DNA from: Patescibacteria group bacterium
Lineage (GTDB): Bacteria > Patescibacteriota > Minisyncoccia > Moranbacterales > UBA1568
Assembly (NCBI GenBank): GCA_030917745.1
Contig: JAUPUC010000026.1
Location: 1 to 11,761, forward strand
Reading direction: 5' to 3'
DNA: 11,761 bases
Below are positions 1 through 7,386 of the stretch, piece by piece. The position numbers were made by a program, and so were the translations under genes. The first letter of the stretch is position 1. Each line of letters opens with the position of its first letter. Below the pieces are notes generated by a model that saw only the letters and a list, made by a program, of their open reading frames with translations, was not told the origin of the DNA and searched no databases.

Positions 1-2
1 TC

Positions 3-455
3 GAGCAACACAACCTGGACTTCGTGGGCGTGTATCGAAAGCGGTACTGGCTGTTGTACCAGTGGAGGTTGGCGCAGAACACCGCCTGCCTCTGGTCAGT
101 GGAGACCCTCCAATCGATCAACGGATTTTCTCCTGAGAACTGCGATGGAAATGATCGAAGAACGATTACTGTTCCTGGGTTTGGAGTGGTAACTCGAGCC
201 GGTATGGATGATTTTGATCTCGCGCTAAGGTGTTGGCTGACTCAAGGACGACCACTGCGCTGGGGTATGGTGTGTCGAGCCGATCCGGTGTTGTGGGATG
301 TCGATTTTGTGCCGGATGATCCGCGCTCCACCATGCTACAAGCGAAGATTGCTCGTCAGCCGAGTATTATCGAGGCCTGGGTAGAGCATCATTTCCCAGG
401 AGAGAGGTTTTCGGAAGTCATGGACACTTTTTTTGCGGAGGGACATTCGGAATAA
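3..455 (+). CDS. Glycosyltransferase-like protein, C-terminal part (5' end outside window)
   Basis: The reading frame is open to the left edge, so the gene starts upstream and only about 150 C-terminal residues are visible. The segment AQNTACLWSVETLQSINGF resembles the family-2 glycosyltransferase region where an invariant small-residue strand is followed by 'al..iGGF'. The later GMDDFDLALR looks like the acidic 'EDxDLslR' motif that holds the catalytic base in those enzymes. If so, it would transfer a sugar from a nucleotide-sugar donor to a cell-envelope acceptor. No membrane segment is seen in the visible part. The internal GTG at 24 is not a convincing start because coding continues upstream of it without a ribosome binding site. 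The gene is the last of its transcript, with a terminator just after it. The family assignment rests on two short motifs and is moderate to weak; the donor-binding half cannot be checked here. Confidence 0.5.
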   Translation, partial: EQHNLDFVGVYRKRYWLLYQWRLAQNTACLWSVETLQSINGFSPENCDGNDRRTITVPGFGVVTRAGMDDFDLALRCWLTQGRPLRWGMVCRADPVLWDVDFVPDDPRSTMLQAKIARQPSIIEAWVEHHFPGERFSEVMDTFFAEGHSE

Positions 456-473
456 GGAGGATGACAGAAGGAC

Positions 474-513
474 GAGGGGCCGGGGGAATATTTTCCTTCG
501 GCCTCTTTTTTTT
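474..513 (+). terminator. Intrinsic terminator after the glycosyltransferase-like gene
   Basis: A GC-rich hairpin begins with GAGG (474-477) and closes with CCTC (502-505). Inside it, CCGGGGGAA pairs with TTCCTTCGG, with two G-U pairs and a two-base GG bulge. Eight T residues follow immediately (506-513). It separates the upstream gene from lepA. Confidence 0.85.
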
Positions 514-596
514 ATATCTCTTTTCCTTGCCTTAAAACGCTTTTTTCCGTAGTGTGAGAGAGAGGCTCATTTTTTGGCGGAGGTTTTGGAGAGTAT

Positions 597-2438
597 TTGC
601 TCCGTGAAATGGAAAAAAACTGTATTATGCATCAGGAACACATTCGAAATTTTTGTATTATCGCGCATATTGACCATGGAAAAAGCACCTTGGCCGATCG
701 TTTGATTGAGCTGACGCACACGGTCGAGAATCGCAAAATGAAGGATCAGGTGCTTGATCAGATGGATCTCGAGCGAGAACGTGGTATTACGATTAAGCTT
801 CAGCCGGTACAAATGCAGTACACCGTGGACGCAGTGAAGTATCAATTGAATCTGGTTGATACGCCCGGACACGTCGATTTTCATTATGAGGTTTCTCGTT
901 CGCTTGCAGCAGTAGAGGGAGCAGTGTTGTTGGTTGATGCGACCAAGGGTGTACAGGCTCAAACGTTGGCGAATCTCTACCTGGCTATCGAGCAAGGACT
1001 GACTATTATACCTGTCGTGAATAAAATTGACTTGCCGAATGCGCAGGTGGAGAAGACAAAAAAAGAAATTGTTCATATTTTGGGTTGTCCGGAAGAAGAC
1101 ATCTTGGAAGCGAGCGGAAAAACTGGGCTGGGTGTTCAAGCCGTGCTCGAGCGTGTCATTGAACGGGTACCGGCACCAGGAGGGAGTCGTGAAGGAAAAC
1201 TGCGCGCTCTTATCTTCGACTCTGTTTATAATGTCTATAAAGGAGTGGTTGCCTGTGTACGAGTGGTAGATGGGAGTGTGAAACGGGACGATATTCTCCA
1301 CATGTTGGGGACTGGACACGAAAGCGTGACGGTGGAAGTGGGATTTTTTAAGCCGAATCTCGTACCTACACCGGTACTTGAGGCGGGTATGATTGGGTAT
1401 ATCGCGACCGGACTGAAGGAAGTGGCGCACTGTCGTGTGGGTGACACGATTACTTGGAAGCCGAAAGATCGTGAACCTGTTGGTGTCGAGATGCTTCCTG
1501 GATACCGAGAAATCAAACCGACTGTTTACGCGAGCTTGTATCCCGTGGATGGTGATGAGTACGGATCGATGCGCGACGCACTTGAGAAGCTCAAACTGAA
1601 TGACGCTGCTTTTGTCTTTGAGCCAGAATCGAATGAGGCGCTTGGGCGGGGATTTCGTTGCGGGTTTCTCGGGCTTCTCCATCTGGAGATTATTCAGGAA
1701 CGATTACGTCGTGAGTTCGATATGGAACCAACTATCACCACGCCCTCCGTGGTGTATGAGATTAAGTTGATTGGTCAGGAGGAACGTCTCTCGATGTATT
1801 CTCCTTCAAGTCTTCCAGATCCCTCAAATATTGAGATGATTTATGAGCCGTATGTCGACCTATCGATTATTACGCCAAGTGAGTACCTGGGGAATGTCAT
1901 GAATTTGTCTCAGAAAATCCGAGCGACGTATAAGAATACCGAGTATCTTGATGAGACTCGAGTGTTGCTTTCGTTTGAGGCACCGCTGATGGACGTGATT
2001 GTGAATTTTCATGATGAACTCAAGAGCGCGACTCAGGGGTATGCCTCGATGAATTATGAACCCATTGGATATCGAGAGAGTGATGTGGAACGCTTGGATA
2101 TCTTGGTGGCTGGCGATCGCATTGATGCTTTTTCGCGGATGATACCGAAGCGGCTTCTTCAGGAAGAAGGCAAGCGTATCGCTGAGAAGTTGAAGTTGGT
2201 GATTCCCCGACAAAACTTCGCTGTCGCGATTCAAGCTACCGTGGGTGCCAAGGTTATTGCCCGTGAGACGATTTCCGCGTATCGCAAAGATGTGACGGGA
2301 GGTCTGTATGGGGGGGATTTTTCGCGAAAGAAAAAACTGCTTGAAAAACAGAAACGAGGAAAAAAGAAGGCCAAGGAGCTAGGGCAAGGGAAGGTGTCTA
2401 TTCCTGGGGAGGCTTTTCTCGCGATACTGAAAAATTAG
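597..2438 (+). CDS. lepA: Elongation factor 4 (LepA), translational GTPase
   Basis: LepA is a ribosome-bound GTPase that remodels or back-translocates stalled ribosomes. In this 613-residue reading the GTPase motifs are complete: P-loop AHIDHGKST (23-31), switch I RERGITIK (60-67), DTPGH (88-92) and NKID (142-145). The G5 loop reads SGK (173-175) instead of the usual SAK. The LepA-specific C-terminal region is clear, with YGGDFSRKKKLLEKQKRGKK and a final IPGEAFLAILKN, close to the E. coli C terminus. The start is uncertain. TTG at 597 has GGAGAG (588-593) at suitable spacing. ATG at 609 and ATG at 627 (MHQEHIRNF) are in frame, and the last fits the usual family N terminus best but lacks a ribosome binding site. 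I keep the longest reading. The gene follows a terminator, so it has its own promoter, though I see no convincing one in 514-596. Confidence 0.97.
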   Translation: MLREMEKNCIMHQEHIRNFCIIAHIDHGKSTLADRLIELTHTVENRKMKDQVLDQMDLERERGITIKLQPVQMQYTVDAVKYQLNLVDTPGHVDFHYEVSRSLAAVEGAVLLVDATKGVQAQTLANLYLAIEQGLTIIPVVNKIDLPNAQVEKTKKEIVHILGCPEEDILEASGKTGLGVQAVLERVIERVPAPGGSREGKLRALIFDSVYNVYKGVVACVRVVDGSVKRDDILHMLGTGHESVTVEVGFFKPNLVPTPVLEAGMIGYIATGLKEVAHCRVGDTITWKPKDREPVGVEMLPGYREIKPTVYASLYPVDGDEYGSMRDALEKLKLNDAAFVFEPESNEALGRGFRCGFLGLLHLEIIQERLRREFDMEPTITTPSVVYEIKLIGQEERLSMYSPSSLPDPSNIEMIYEPYVDLSIITPSEYLGNVMNLSQKIRATYKNTEYLDETRVLLSFEAPLMDVIVNFHDELKSATQGYASMNYEPIGYRESDVERLDILVAGDRIDAFSRMIPKRLLQEEGKRIAEKLKLVIPRQNFAVAIQATVGAKVIARETISAYRKDVTGGLYGGDFSRKKKLLEKQKRGKKKAKELGQGKVSIPGEAFLAILKN

Positions 2439-2450
2439 GTTTGAGCGTTC

Positions 2451-2479
2451 TTGGAAAAAAAAGTGAAAAACGGTATACT
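2451..2479 (+). promoter_or_regulatory. Sigma-70-type promoter for the trxA unit
   Basis: TTGGAA (2451-2456) lies 17 bases before TATACT (2474-2479), a good -35/-10 pair. Transcription would start near 2486, so the GGAGAAG at 2480-2486 would lie mostly upstream of the mRNA and probably does not act as a ribosome binding site. The same GGTATACTG string recurs before the receiver-protein gene. Confidence 0.65.
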
Positions 2480-2507
2480 GGAGAAGTAATTATTGTCACG
2501 CAAGTGT

Positions 2508-2819
2508 ATGGCTTTAGAACTTACGGAAGCGAATTTTGATGCAGAGGTGCTCAAAAGTGATAAGCCCGTCTTGGTTGATTTTTGGGCGCCATGGTGTGGC
2601 CCATGTCAGATGATGGGTCCAGTCATTGATGAACTGGCGAGCGAGGTCACAAATGCGAAGATTGCTAAACTGAATGTCGATGATAATCCTGGGGTTGCTC
2701 AGAAATATGGCATCATGTCTATTCCTGCTTTGAAGATTTTTAAGGGAGGGCAGGTGGTCAAAGAGTTTGTCGGTATTCAAACAAAAGACAAATTGAAAAC
2801 AGAGCTTGGCGCAGTCTAG
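2508..2819 (+). CDS. trxA: Thioredoxin
   Basis: This is a small cytoplasmic disulfide reductase of 103 residues, close to the usual size of about 105-110. The redox motif WCGPC is at residues 29-33 with active cysteines 30 and 33. It is preceded by the standard VLVDFWAPW strand, and the buried Asp of that strand (D24) is present. The cis-proline loop SIPALKIF has P73, with Ala where Thr is common. I chose ATG 2508 because MALELTEANFD is the typical thioredoxin N terminus; TTG 2493 would add five residues (MSRKC). No Shine-Dalgarno sequence precedes 2508. It is first in a run with the YjbQ-family and methyltransferase-like genes. No thioredoxin reductase is in the window. Confidence 0.96.
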   Translation: MALELTEANFDAEVLKSDKPVLVDFWAPWCGPCQMMGPVIDELASEVTNAKIAKLNVDDNPGVAQKYGIMSIPALKIFKGGQVVKEFVGIQTKDKLKTELGAV

Positions 2820-2853
2820 GAATTTCCTGTGTGCCTATCTCATAAAAACCAAT

Positions 2854-3294
2854 ATGAAAATTCATCGAGAGCAGATCGATCTTGAGAGCAAGACGCAGAT
2901 TCAATTTATGGACATTACTGATCGGGTCCAGGAGATTATTGATCATTCAGGGATTCGGGAAGGTCAGGTTTTGATTTATGTCCCACATACCACCATGGGC
3001 GTGGCTATTAATCATAATGAATCCATGCTTTTGCAGGATTTCATGCGCGTTCTTTACAAGATAGTCCCGGTAGATGATCAGTACACGCATGACTTGTTTG
3101 AGTTGAAACGGGACAGTACGTCGGATGGTCGGAGCAATGGCCATTCGCATTGTAAAGCGATTCTTTTGGGGAACAGCGAAACAATCCCGGTAGAAAAAGG
3201 AAAAATGCGTCTTACGGAGCGGCAAAATATTTTTGCGGTTGAGTTTGATGGTTCACGCAAACGCGATGTCTTGATACAGGTTATTGGCATCTAA
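2854..3294 (+). CDS. yjbQ: YjbQ-family protein (UPF0047, secondary thiamine-phosphate synthase type)
   Basis: The 146-residue protein is recognised from VPHTTMGVAINHNE (43-56), LGNSETIPVEKGK (105-117) and the terminal FDGSRKR (131-137), all in the order found in the YjbQ/UPF0047 family. E. coli YjbQ and relatives are reported to have weak thiamine-phosphate synthase activity, but the physiological role remains poorly settled. The family signature near the C terminus usually reads GTWQ; here it is TERQ (121-124), so the Trp is replaced by Arg. The HSH cluster at 97-99 sits where metal-coordinating histidines are expected. ATG 2854 is chosen because family homology begins close to it; an in-frame ATG at 2806 lies inside trxA and adds non-homologous residues. 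The 34-base gap after trxA suggests co-transcription. Confidence 0.88.
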   Translation: MKIHREQIDLESKTQIQFMDITDRVQEIIDHSGIREGQVLIYVPHTTMGVAINHNESMLLQDFMRVLYKIVPVDDQYTHDLFELKRDSTSDGRSNGHSHCKAILLGNSETIPVEKGKMRLTERQNIFAVEFDGSRKRDVLIQVIGI

Positions 3295-3306
3295 CGCACT
3301 GCGTGT

Positions 3307-3930
3307 ATGGTACCCCTGGTAGAGACCTTGAAACAAAATAATTACCTGCGTTCAGAAGAATTGGTCTCTGCTTTTGAATCTGTTTCTCGTGCCGAATTTC
3401 TTCCTCAGGAGTTCGAAGATGAAGCTGACGCGGATATTCCCTTGCCAATTGGTCATGGTCAAATGGGACCACAGCCGAGTTTGGTGGCGGTCATGTTGGA
3501 ATTACTCGAAATCAAAGAGGGGCATCGGGTGTTAGTTGTGGGGAGCGGGTCTGGCTGGGTGACTGGACTTATTGCCTATACGGTAGGCCATCAAGGGAAA
3601 GTCGTTGCATTTGAAAGAATTGAAGATTTACATCTCTTGGGGCAACGCAATTTGGAGAAATTTGATTTTATTAAGAGTGGACGTGTCGAGTGTTTTTTGG
3701 GTGAAGGGCAGGATGAATTTCAGGAAGACACTCCATTTGATCGCATTTTAGTTCTCGCTTCGGTGGATGGTGTGCCGTCGTCCTTTCGGCAACGTCTCGT
3801 GCTCTCGGGGAAGATGGTTATGCCTATCCGTAATCATCTGTGTTATTTTGAAAAACGAAGTGAGGATGAGTTGTATAAGGAGGAATTTCCCGGATTCTTT
3901 TTTGTACCACTGATTCTGAAGTCGTTTTGA
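3307..3930 (+). CDS. Protein-L-isoaspartate O-methyltransferase-like protein
   Basis: This 207-residue protein matches the PCMT family along its length. VSRAEFLP (26-33) corresponds to the family 'V.R..F.P', IPLPIGHGQ (44-52) to 'PLpIG.GQ', RVLVVGSGSGW (74-84) is the S-adenosylmethionine-binding motif I, and VVAFERIEDL holds the acidic residue expected to bind the ribose. VPSSFRQRLVLSGKMVMPI matches the late 'iP..L..QL..GG.lV.P' block. The family uses S-adenosylmethionine to methylate isoaspartyl residues in damaged proteins and so allow repair. The substrate loop is unusual: GQMGPQP (51-57) where the canonical form is GQTISQP, which removes the conserved Thr and Ser. It may therefore be a divergent methyltransferase with another substrate. 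It starts 12 bases after the YjbQ-family stop, with no clear Shine-Dalgarno sequence, and is the last gene of that run. Confidence 0.85.
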   Translation: MVPLVETLKQNNYLRSEELVSAFESVSRAEFLPQEFEDEADADIPLPIGHGQMGPQPSLVAVMLELLEIKEGHRVLVVGSGSGWVTGLIAYTVGHQGKVVAFERIEDLHLLGQRNLEKFDFIKSGRVECFLGEGQDEFQEDTPFDRILVLASVDGVPSSFRQRLVLSGKMVMPIRNHLCYFEKRSEDELYKEEFPGFFFVPLILKSF

Positions 3931-3939
3931 CTTGTCTCT

Positions 3940-3968
3940 TTGAAACGTGTGATTGATGAATAAATAAT
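3940..3968 (+). promoter_or_regulatory. Promoter directly on the mltG start codon
   Basis: TTGAAA (3940-3945) is followed after 17 bases by AATAAT (3963-3968); each differs from consensus at one position. The mltG ATG starts 8 bases after the -10 box, about where transcription should begin, so the mRNA is predicted to have little or no leader. Confidence 0.65.
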
Positions 3969-3976
3969 TTTGACGT

Positions 3977-4984
3977 ATGCGTCTTTTTCTTCTTTCTTTT
4001 TTCTTCATACTGACAGTCGGCAGTGTTATCACGCTTGGCTTGCTGGAATTATGGTCTGGTCAGTCTGGATTAGCAGTGTCAGATCAGGTGTTTGAAGTCA
4101 CATATGGTGAGAATGCATGGGTGGTCGCGACACATCTCGCAGATAAGCGTATTGTGCGTAATCGCTTTGGTTTTCTGTATGCGCTTGCTCGACTAAAAAA
4201 ACTGGATGGTGGCATGGTAGCGGGTGAGTATCGCCTTTCACCTACTTTGTCATCACGAGAAATCGCGCTACGTATTACGACGGGACAATCACTTTCTCAG
4301 GATGTTCGCGTGACATTTCCAGAAGGTTTTACGGCGCTTCAAATAGCGAAACGACTTACGGAAGCTGGTTTCCCTGGTGAAGAGTTTCTGTCTCTTGTGA
4401 GTAAGCCAGAAGAAAAGTGGCGCGTGGAGTTTCCTTTTCTTCTTTCTGTCCCATCAGAGAGTGGACTTGAGGGTTTTCTCTTTCCTGATACCTACCGTTT
4501 TGATCGACAGGCAGATGCCGAAACTCTGGTGCGAACCTTTCTCGGGACATTTCAGAAAAAAGCCTGGCCGCTTTTGGAGACAGATACCCCCTTGAAGGCT
4601 TTTGATGTCCTTATTCTTGCGAGTATTGTTGAAACTGAAGTACGAAGTGATCGTGATCGAGCGATGGTGGCAGATTTGTTTCTGCGTCGACTTGCCATTG
4701 GCCAACCACTTCAGAGTGATGCGACAGTGAAGTACATACTTGGATTGAATAAAGTCCAGCATTCTTTTGCGGAAACACGGATTGATTCTCCTTATAATAC
4801 ATATGTGAACAAAGGCTTACCCCCTGGTCCGATTGCAAACCCGGGTCTTTCTGCGATAATGGCGACCTTGCATCCGGTACAAAACGAATATTTTTATTTT
4901 TTGAGCAATCCTGAGACGGGTGAAACAATTTTTGCGAAAACTTTTGAGGAACACGTGCAGAATAAATCAGCAAACGGTCTGTAA
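3977..4984 (+). CDS. mltG: Endolytic murein transglycosylase MltG (YceG-like)
   Basis: MltG cleaves nascent glycan strands at the outer face of the membrane and is thought to set peptidoglycan chain length. The 335-residue protein has one N-terminal membrane anchor (about residues 2-24) and then the YceG domain. Diagnostic blocks are LEGFLFPDTYRF (164-175), ASIVETEV (215-222) with the predicted catalytic Glu at 219, LQSDATVKYILG (245-256), and SPYNTYVNKGLPPGPIANPG (271-290). Near the end, YFYFLSNPETGET and FEEH match the usual family close. Length and domain order are normal, so the enzyme should be active. This implies a peptidoglycan wall. No ribosome binding site precedes ATG 3977; the promoter position suggests a leaderless transcript. 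The downstream membrane-protein gene begins 8 bases after the stop and is probably co-transcribed. Confidence 0.96.
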   Translation: MRLFLLSFFFILTVGSVITLGLLELWSGQSGLAVSDQVFEVTYGENAWVVATHLADKRIVRNRFGFLYALARLKKLDGGMVAGEYRLSPTLSSREIALRITTGQSLSQDVRVTFPEGFTALQIAKRLTEAGFPGEEFLSLVSKPEEKWRVEFPFLLSVPSESGLEGFLFPDTYRFDRQADAETLVRTFLGTFQKKAWPLLETDTPLKAFDVLILASIVETEVRSDRDRAMVADLFLRRLAIGQPLQSDATVKYILGLNKVQHSFAETRIDSPYNTYVNKGLPPGPIANPGLSAIMATLHPVQNEYFYFLSNPETGETIFAKTFEEHVQNKSANGL

Positions 4985-4992
4985 GAAAATAT

Positions 4993-6045
4993 ATGCAGTG
5001 GACACACCGTAAAAAGCTCATAGCCTTCCATCTGGTGATTCTTTGCATCCTCTCGGGGACATTTTGGAGATATTTTTCAAATACCGTACAGTTTCCAGAG
5101 ACTTTTCGTCTGGTGATGACTTTGATATTTGCTTCAGGTGTATTTTCCTGGGTGTTCGTCGGGTTTCTCCTGTGGAATGAAAAGTGGATGAAGGGAATAG
5201 GTGTGTTCGTTTTTACTCTACCGATTTTTTTCCAGACAACAGGGTGGCAAGCTTATCTTGGAGGTATGGCAGTGGTCCTGTTTCTGTACCTGGCTGCTCG
5301 TATGGTTGAACATGAGCAGAAAGAACGCCTCAAATTTTCTGCAGTACGAACATTGTTAGTAGCAAAACAACTGAGCGTGTTTGCTTTTTCTCTCGCTCTT
5401 TCTCTGGGATATTTTACTTATATCCGATCGCTCTCATGGAATGATCTTGAGCCACGTTTTCGTCTTGGACAGGGGGTAATCGAAAAAATACTTGAATGGG
5501 GTGGGTATGTTCAACCTGAACTCGGCTCTCTCATTCGGGAGAAAAAAACAGTGGATGAATATCTCCTCTCTTTAAACGAATCATCCTTGCTTTCGAATAA
5601 TGATGAGACCAAGCAATTTGAGCAATTGAACGATGAAGTAGGGCGTCTTCGGGCTCAGGGAATCAACGTCGAATTTTCTGGTGACGCTCTCTCTTCCGTT
5701 CGGGGAGTGGCACAAGAGAATGTGCTGGTAACCGGCCGAAAACAGCTGAGCGAACTCACAGGGAGACCGGTGCAGGGGAATGAACAAATAGGGGCGGTTT
5801 TTGCTGAAGTTTTACAAACAAAAGTATCTGCTTTACTTGAGGGGAGTCGTGTGCGTGAGCGTATCCCTGATCACGTATTGCCATTTTTTATTTCCCTATT
5901 GTTTTTCCTCACCGTGTGGCCGATAGGACTTCTTCTTTTTCCGGTTTGGGGTGTTGTGGCCGCAGCTTGGATCACTTTGTTCCGTTCTTTTCAATGGATT
6001 GTTATTACCAAGCGTACGGTCATACAGGAGCAAGTGGATGATTAA
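4993..6045 (+). CDS. Multi-spanning membrane protein of unknown function
   Basis: I do not recognise this 350-residue protein. Hydrophobicity by eye suggests membrane segments near residues 9-26, 38-61, 68-83, 86-102 and 122-146, and two near the end (about 294-317 and 316-338). The basic stretch RMVEHEQKERLK (103-114) should lie in the cytoplasm, which would put the hydrophilic region 147-293 outside the membrane. That region holds GLU/GLN-rich helical sequence (for example KQFEQLNDEVGRLRAQG, 207-223) and no catalytic motif I can name. Its start is 8 bases after the mltG stop with no Shine-Dalgarno sequence, so it probably depends on transcription from the mltG promoter. Its position suggests, but does not show, a link to wall synthesis. 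Coding character is supported by the clean membrane pattern and the length. Confidence 0.85.
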   Translation: MQWTHRKKLIAFHLVILCILSGTFWRYFSNTVQFPETFRLVMTLIFASGVFSWVFVGFLLWNEKWMKGIGVFVFTLPIFFQTTGWQAYLGGMAVVLFLYLAARMVEHEQKERLKFSAVRTLLVAKQLSVFAFSLALSLGYFTYIRSLSWNDLEPRFRLGQGVIEKILEWGGYVQPELGSLIREKKTVDEYLLSLNESSLLSNNDETKQFEQLNDEVGRLRAQGINVEFSGDALSSVRGVAQENVLVTGRKQLSELTGRPVQGNEQIGAVFAEVLQTKVSALLEGSRVRERIPDHVLPFFISLLFFLTVWPIGLLLFPVWGVVAAAWITLFRSFQWIVITKRTVIQEQVDD

Positions 6046-6073
6046 TGCTTGACTACACGAGAATGCATGAAGA

Positions 6074-6100
6074 TTAGCACTCGAAAAGACTGATTGCTAA
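6074..6100 (+). promoter_or_regulatory. CIRCE operator (HrcA binding site) upstream of dnaJ
   Basis: The left arm TTAGCACTC (6074-6082) is identical to the CIRCE consensus. A 9-base spacer, exactly the consensus length, separates it from GATTGCTAA (6092-6100), which differs from the consensus right arm GAGTGCTAA at one base. CIRCE is bound by the repressor HrcA, which releases when chaperones are occupied by unfolded protein. It lies 58 bases before the chosen dnaJ start. hrcA is not in this window. Confidence 0.9.
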
Positions 6101-6122
6101 TTTTTTTGTTTTCAGGTATGCT
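6094..6122 (+). promoter_or_regulatory. Possible dnaJ promoter overlapping CIRCE
   Basis: TTGCTA (6094-6099), inside the right CIRCE arm, stands 17 bases before TATGCT (6117-6122). The surrounding GGTATGCTGG resembles the GGTATACTGG of the trxA promoter. HrcA on CIRCE would then cover the -35 box. An alternative -35, TTGACT at 6049-6054, is closer to consensus but I find no good -10 box at the right distance from it. Confidence 0.35.
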
Positions 6123-6158
6123 GGTTTTTGTAGGTTTTTGAAAAAAATGGAAAAGAAT

Positions 6159-7259
6159 ATGGCAAAAGATTACTATGACATTTTGGGCGTCTCGAAAAGT
6201 GCCTCACAAGACGAAATCAAGAAGGCATTTCGAAAACTGGCACATAAGTATCATCCCGACAAATCGGGTGGGGATGAGGCGCGTTTTAAGGAAATGAACG
6301 AGGCATACGGAACGCTTTCTGACCCAGAGAAAAGAGCACAGTATGATCGCTTCGGGCAAACATTCCAGGGAGGGAATCCTGGCGGCGGATCATCTGCTGG
6401 TGGCTGGGACTTCGGTCAGTATGGTGGAAACGGGAACGTAAAATTTGATTTTGGTGAGGGATTTGAGGATATTTTTTCGGGTGTTTTTGGCGGTTCAAGT
6501 CAGTCTGGTCGAGCCAAGCGTGGGCAGGATATTCAGGTAGACGTTGAGATTTCATTTGAAGAAATGGTGAGCGGGATACAGAAATCGATTTCACTTCGCA
6601 AACTTGCTGCCTGTAGTACTTGTCAGGGGACGGGAGGGAAGCCAGGTACCAAGGAAAATACATGCAAACGGTGTGATGGTCGTGGCCGAGTACAGAAGCA
6701 AGTACAGAGTATTTTCGGAGTGATGGCACAGGTCGTGACCTGTGATGCATGTCATGGGAAAGGGAAGATATATACTGAAGCATGTCAGACTTGTCATGGA
6801 GTTGGAAGATCTCAACAGTCAGAGACGATTGAGGTAAATATTCCCGCGGGAGTACAAGATGGTCAAGCTATTTCGCTCGGTGGTCGTGGTGCCGCAGGAG
6901 AATATGGTGCACAATCTGGCGATTTGTTCGTTGTGTTGCATGTGAGGCCCCACGAAGAATGGAAACGTCGCGGAGATGATGTTCTTTCTTTTCTGGAAAT
7001 ACAGTATCCTCAGGCAGTGCTTGGGGATAAGTTGAGCGTATTGACAGTTGAGGGTCCAGTGACGATGAAGATACCTGCTGGTACGCAAGGAGGTGAAGTA
7101 TTTCGGATTCGAGGGAAGGGTATTCCACATCTTGGTCGTTATGGACGCGGTGATCACTTGGTGACAGTCAAGTTACTGGTACCCAAGAAATTGTCGCATG
7201 ATGAGAAGCGGTTGATTGAAAAATTAGCCGAAATAACTCGACAGAAAGAAGGGAACTGA
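6159..7259 (+). CDS. dnaJ: Chaperone protein DnaJ (Hsp40), type I
   Basis: DnaJ delivers unfolded substrates to DnaK and stimulates its ATPase. The 366-residue protein has every type I element in order. The J domain has HPD at 32-34, and a Gly/Phe-rich linker spans about 68-112. Four CxxCxGxG zinc motifs begin at C152, C169, C195 and C209, and the C-terminal substrate-binding region follows (for example [10 protein letters not shown] and [18 protein letters not shown]). I chose ATG 6159 because [11 protein letters not shown] is the standard DnaJ N terminus; it has a weak GGAAAAG just upstream. TTG 6138 and ATG 6147 are in-frame alternatives. Unlike in many bacteria, dnaK, grpE and hrcA are not adjacent, although a CIRCE operator shows membership of the same heat-shock regulon. 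A terminator closes the gene, so it is probably monocistronic. Confidence 0.97.
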   Translation: MAKDYYDILGVSKSASQDEIKKAFRKLAHKYHPDKSGGDEARFKEMNEAYGTLSDPEKRAQYDRFGQTFQGGNPGGGSSAGGWDFGQYGGNGNVKFDFGEGFEDIFSGVFGGSSQSGRAKRGQDIQVDVEISFEEMVSGIQKSISLRKLAACSTCQGTGGKPGTKENTCKRCDGRGRVQKQVQSIFGVMAQVVTCDACHGKGKIYTEACQTCHGVGRSQQSETIEVNIPAGVQDGQAISLGGRGAAGEYGAQSGDLFVVLHVRPHEEWKRRGDDVLSFLEIQYPQAVLGDKLSVLTVEGPVTMKIPAGTQGGEVFRIRGKGIPHLGRYGRGDHLVTVKLLVPKKLSHDEKRLIEKLAEITRQKEGN

Positions 7260-7282
7260 ACTTTTTTTCGGAGAGAGCAAGG

Positions 7283-7309
7283 AAATCGGGAGTAATCCTG
7301 ATTTTTTTT
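7283..7309 (+). terminator. Intrinsic terminator after dnaJ
   Basis: AATCGGGA (7284-7291) pairs with TCCTGATT (7296-7303) around a GTAA loop, with one G-U pair. The stem runs into a T tract that ends at 7309. Confidence 0.85.
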
Positions 7310-7337
7310 GGTTTTCGCTTCTTGCACATGGTATACT
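7308..7337 (+). promoter_or_regulatory. Promoter for the receiver protein - recJ unit
   Basis: The -10 box is TATACT (7332-7337), preceded by TGG (7329-7331), an extended -10 element. TTGGTT (7308-7313) is a possible -35 box at 18 bases. It begins right at the end of the dnaJ terminator. Transcription would start near 7344, inside the small GAGG/CCTC hairpin at 7338-7349. Confidence 0.6.
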
Positions 7338-7386
7338 GAGGAAAACCTCCAGAGTGATTCGATATTATATATATGCTGTATTTCTT

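Noticed and set aside
514..596. Promoter for lepA (TTGCCT 527-532 with TAGTGT 550-555)
   Set aside because: The spacing is right but the -10 matches consensus at only three positions, so I could not support it as a feature.
567..1682. Long open frame (371 codons) on the minus strand opposite lepA
   Set aside because: It lies wholly across the 5' half of lepA, whose identity is certain. Its translation shows no recognisable domain and is what a codon-biased gene yields when read backwards. No ribosome binding site or promoter supports it.
3927..3948. CGTTT / AAACG inverted repeat after the methyltransferase-like gene
   Set aside because: Only five base pairs around a long loop and no T tract, so it is not a convincing terminator.
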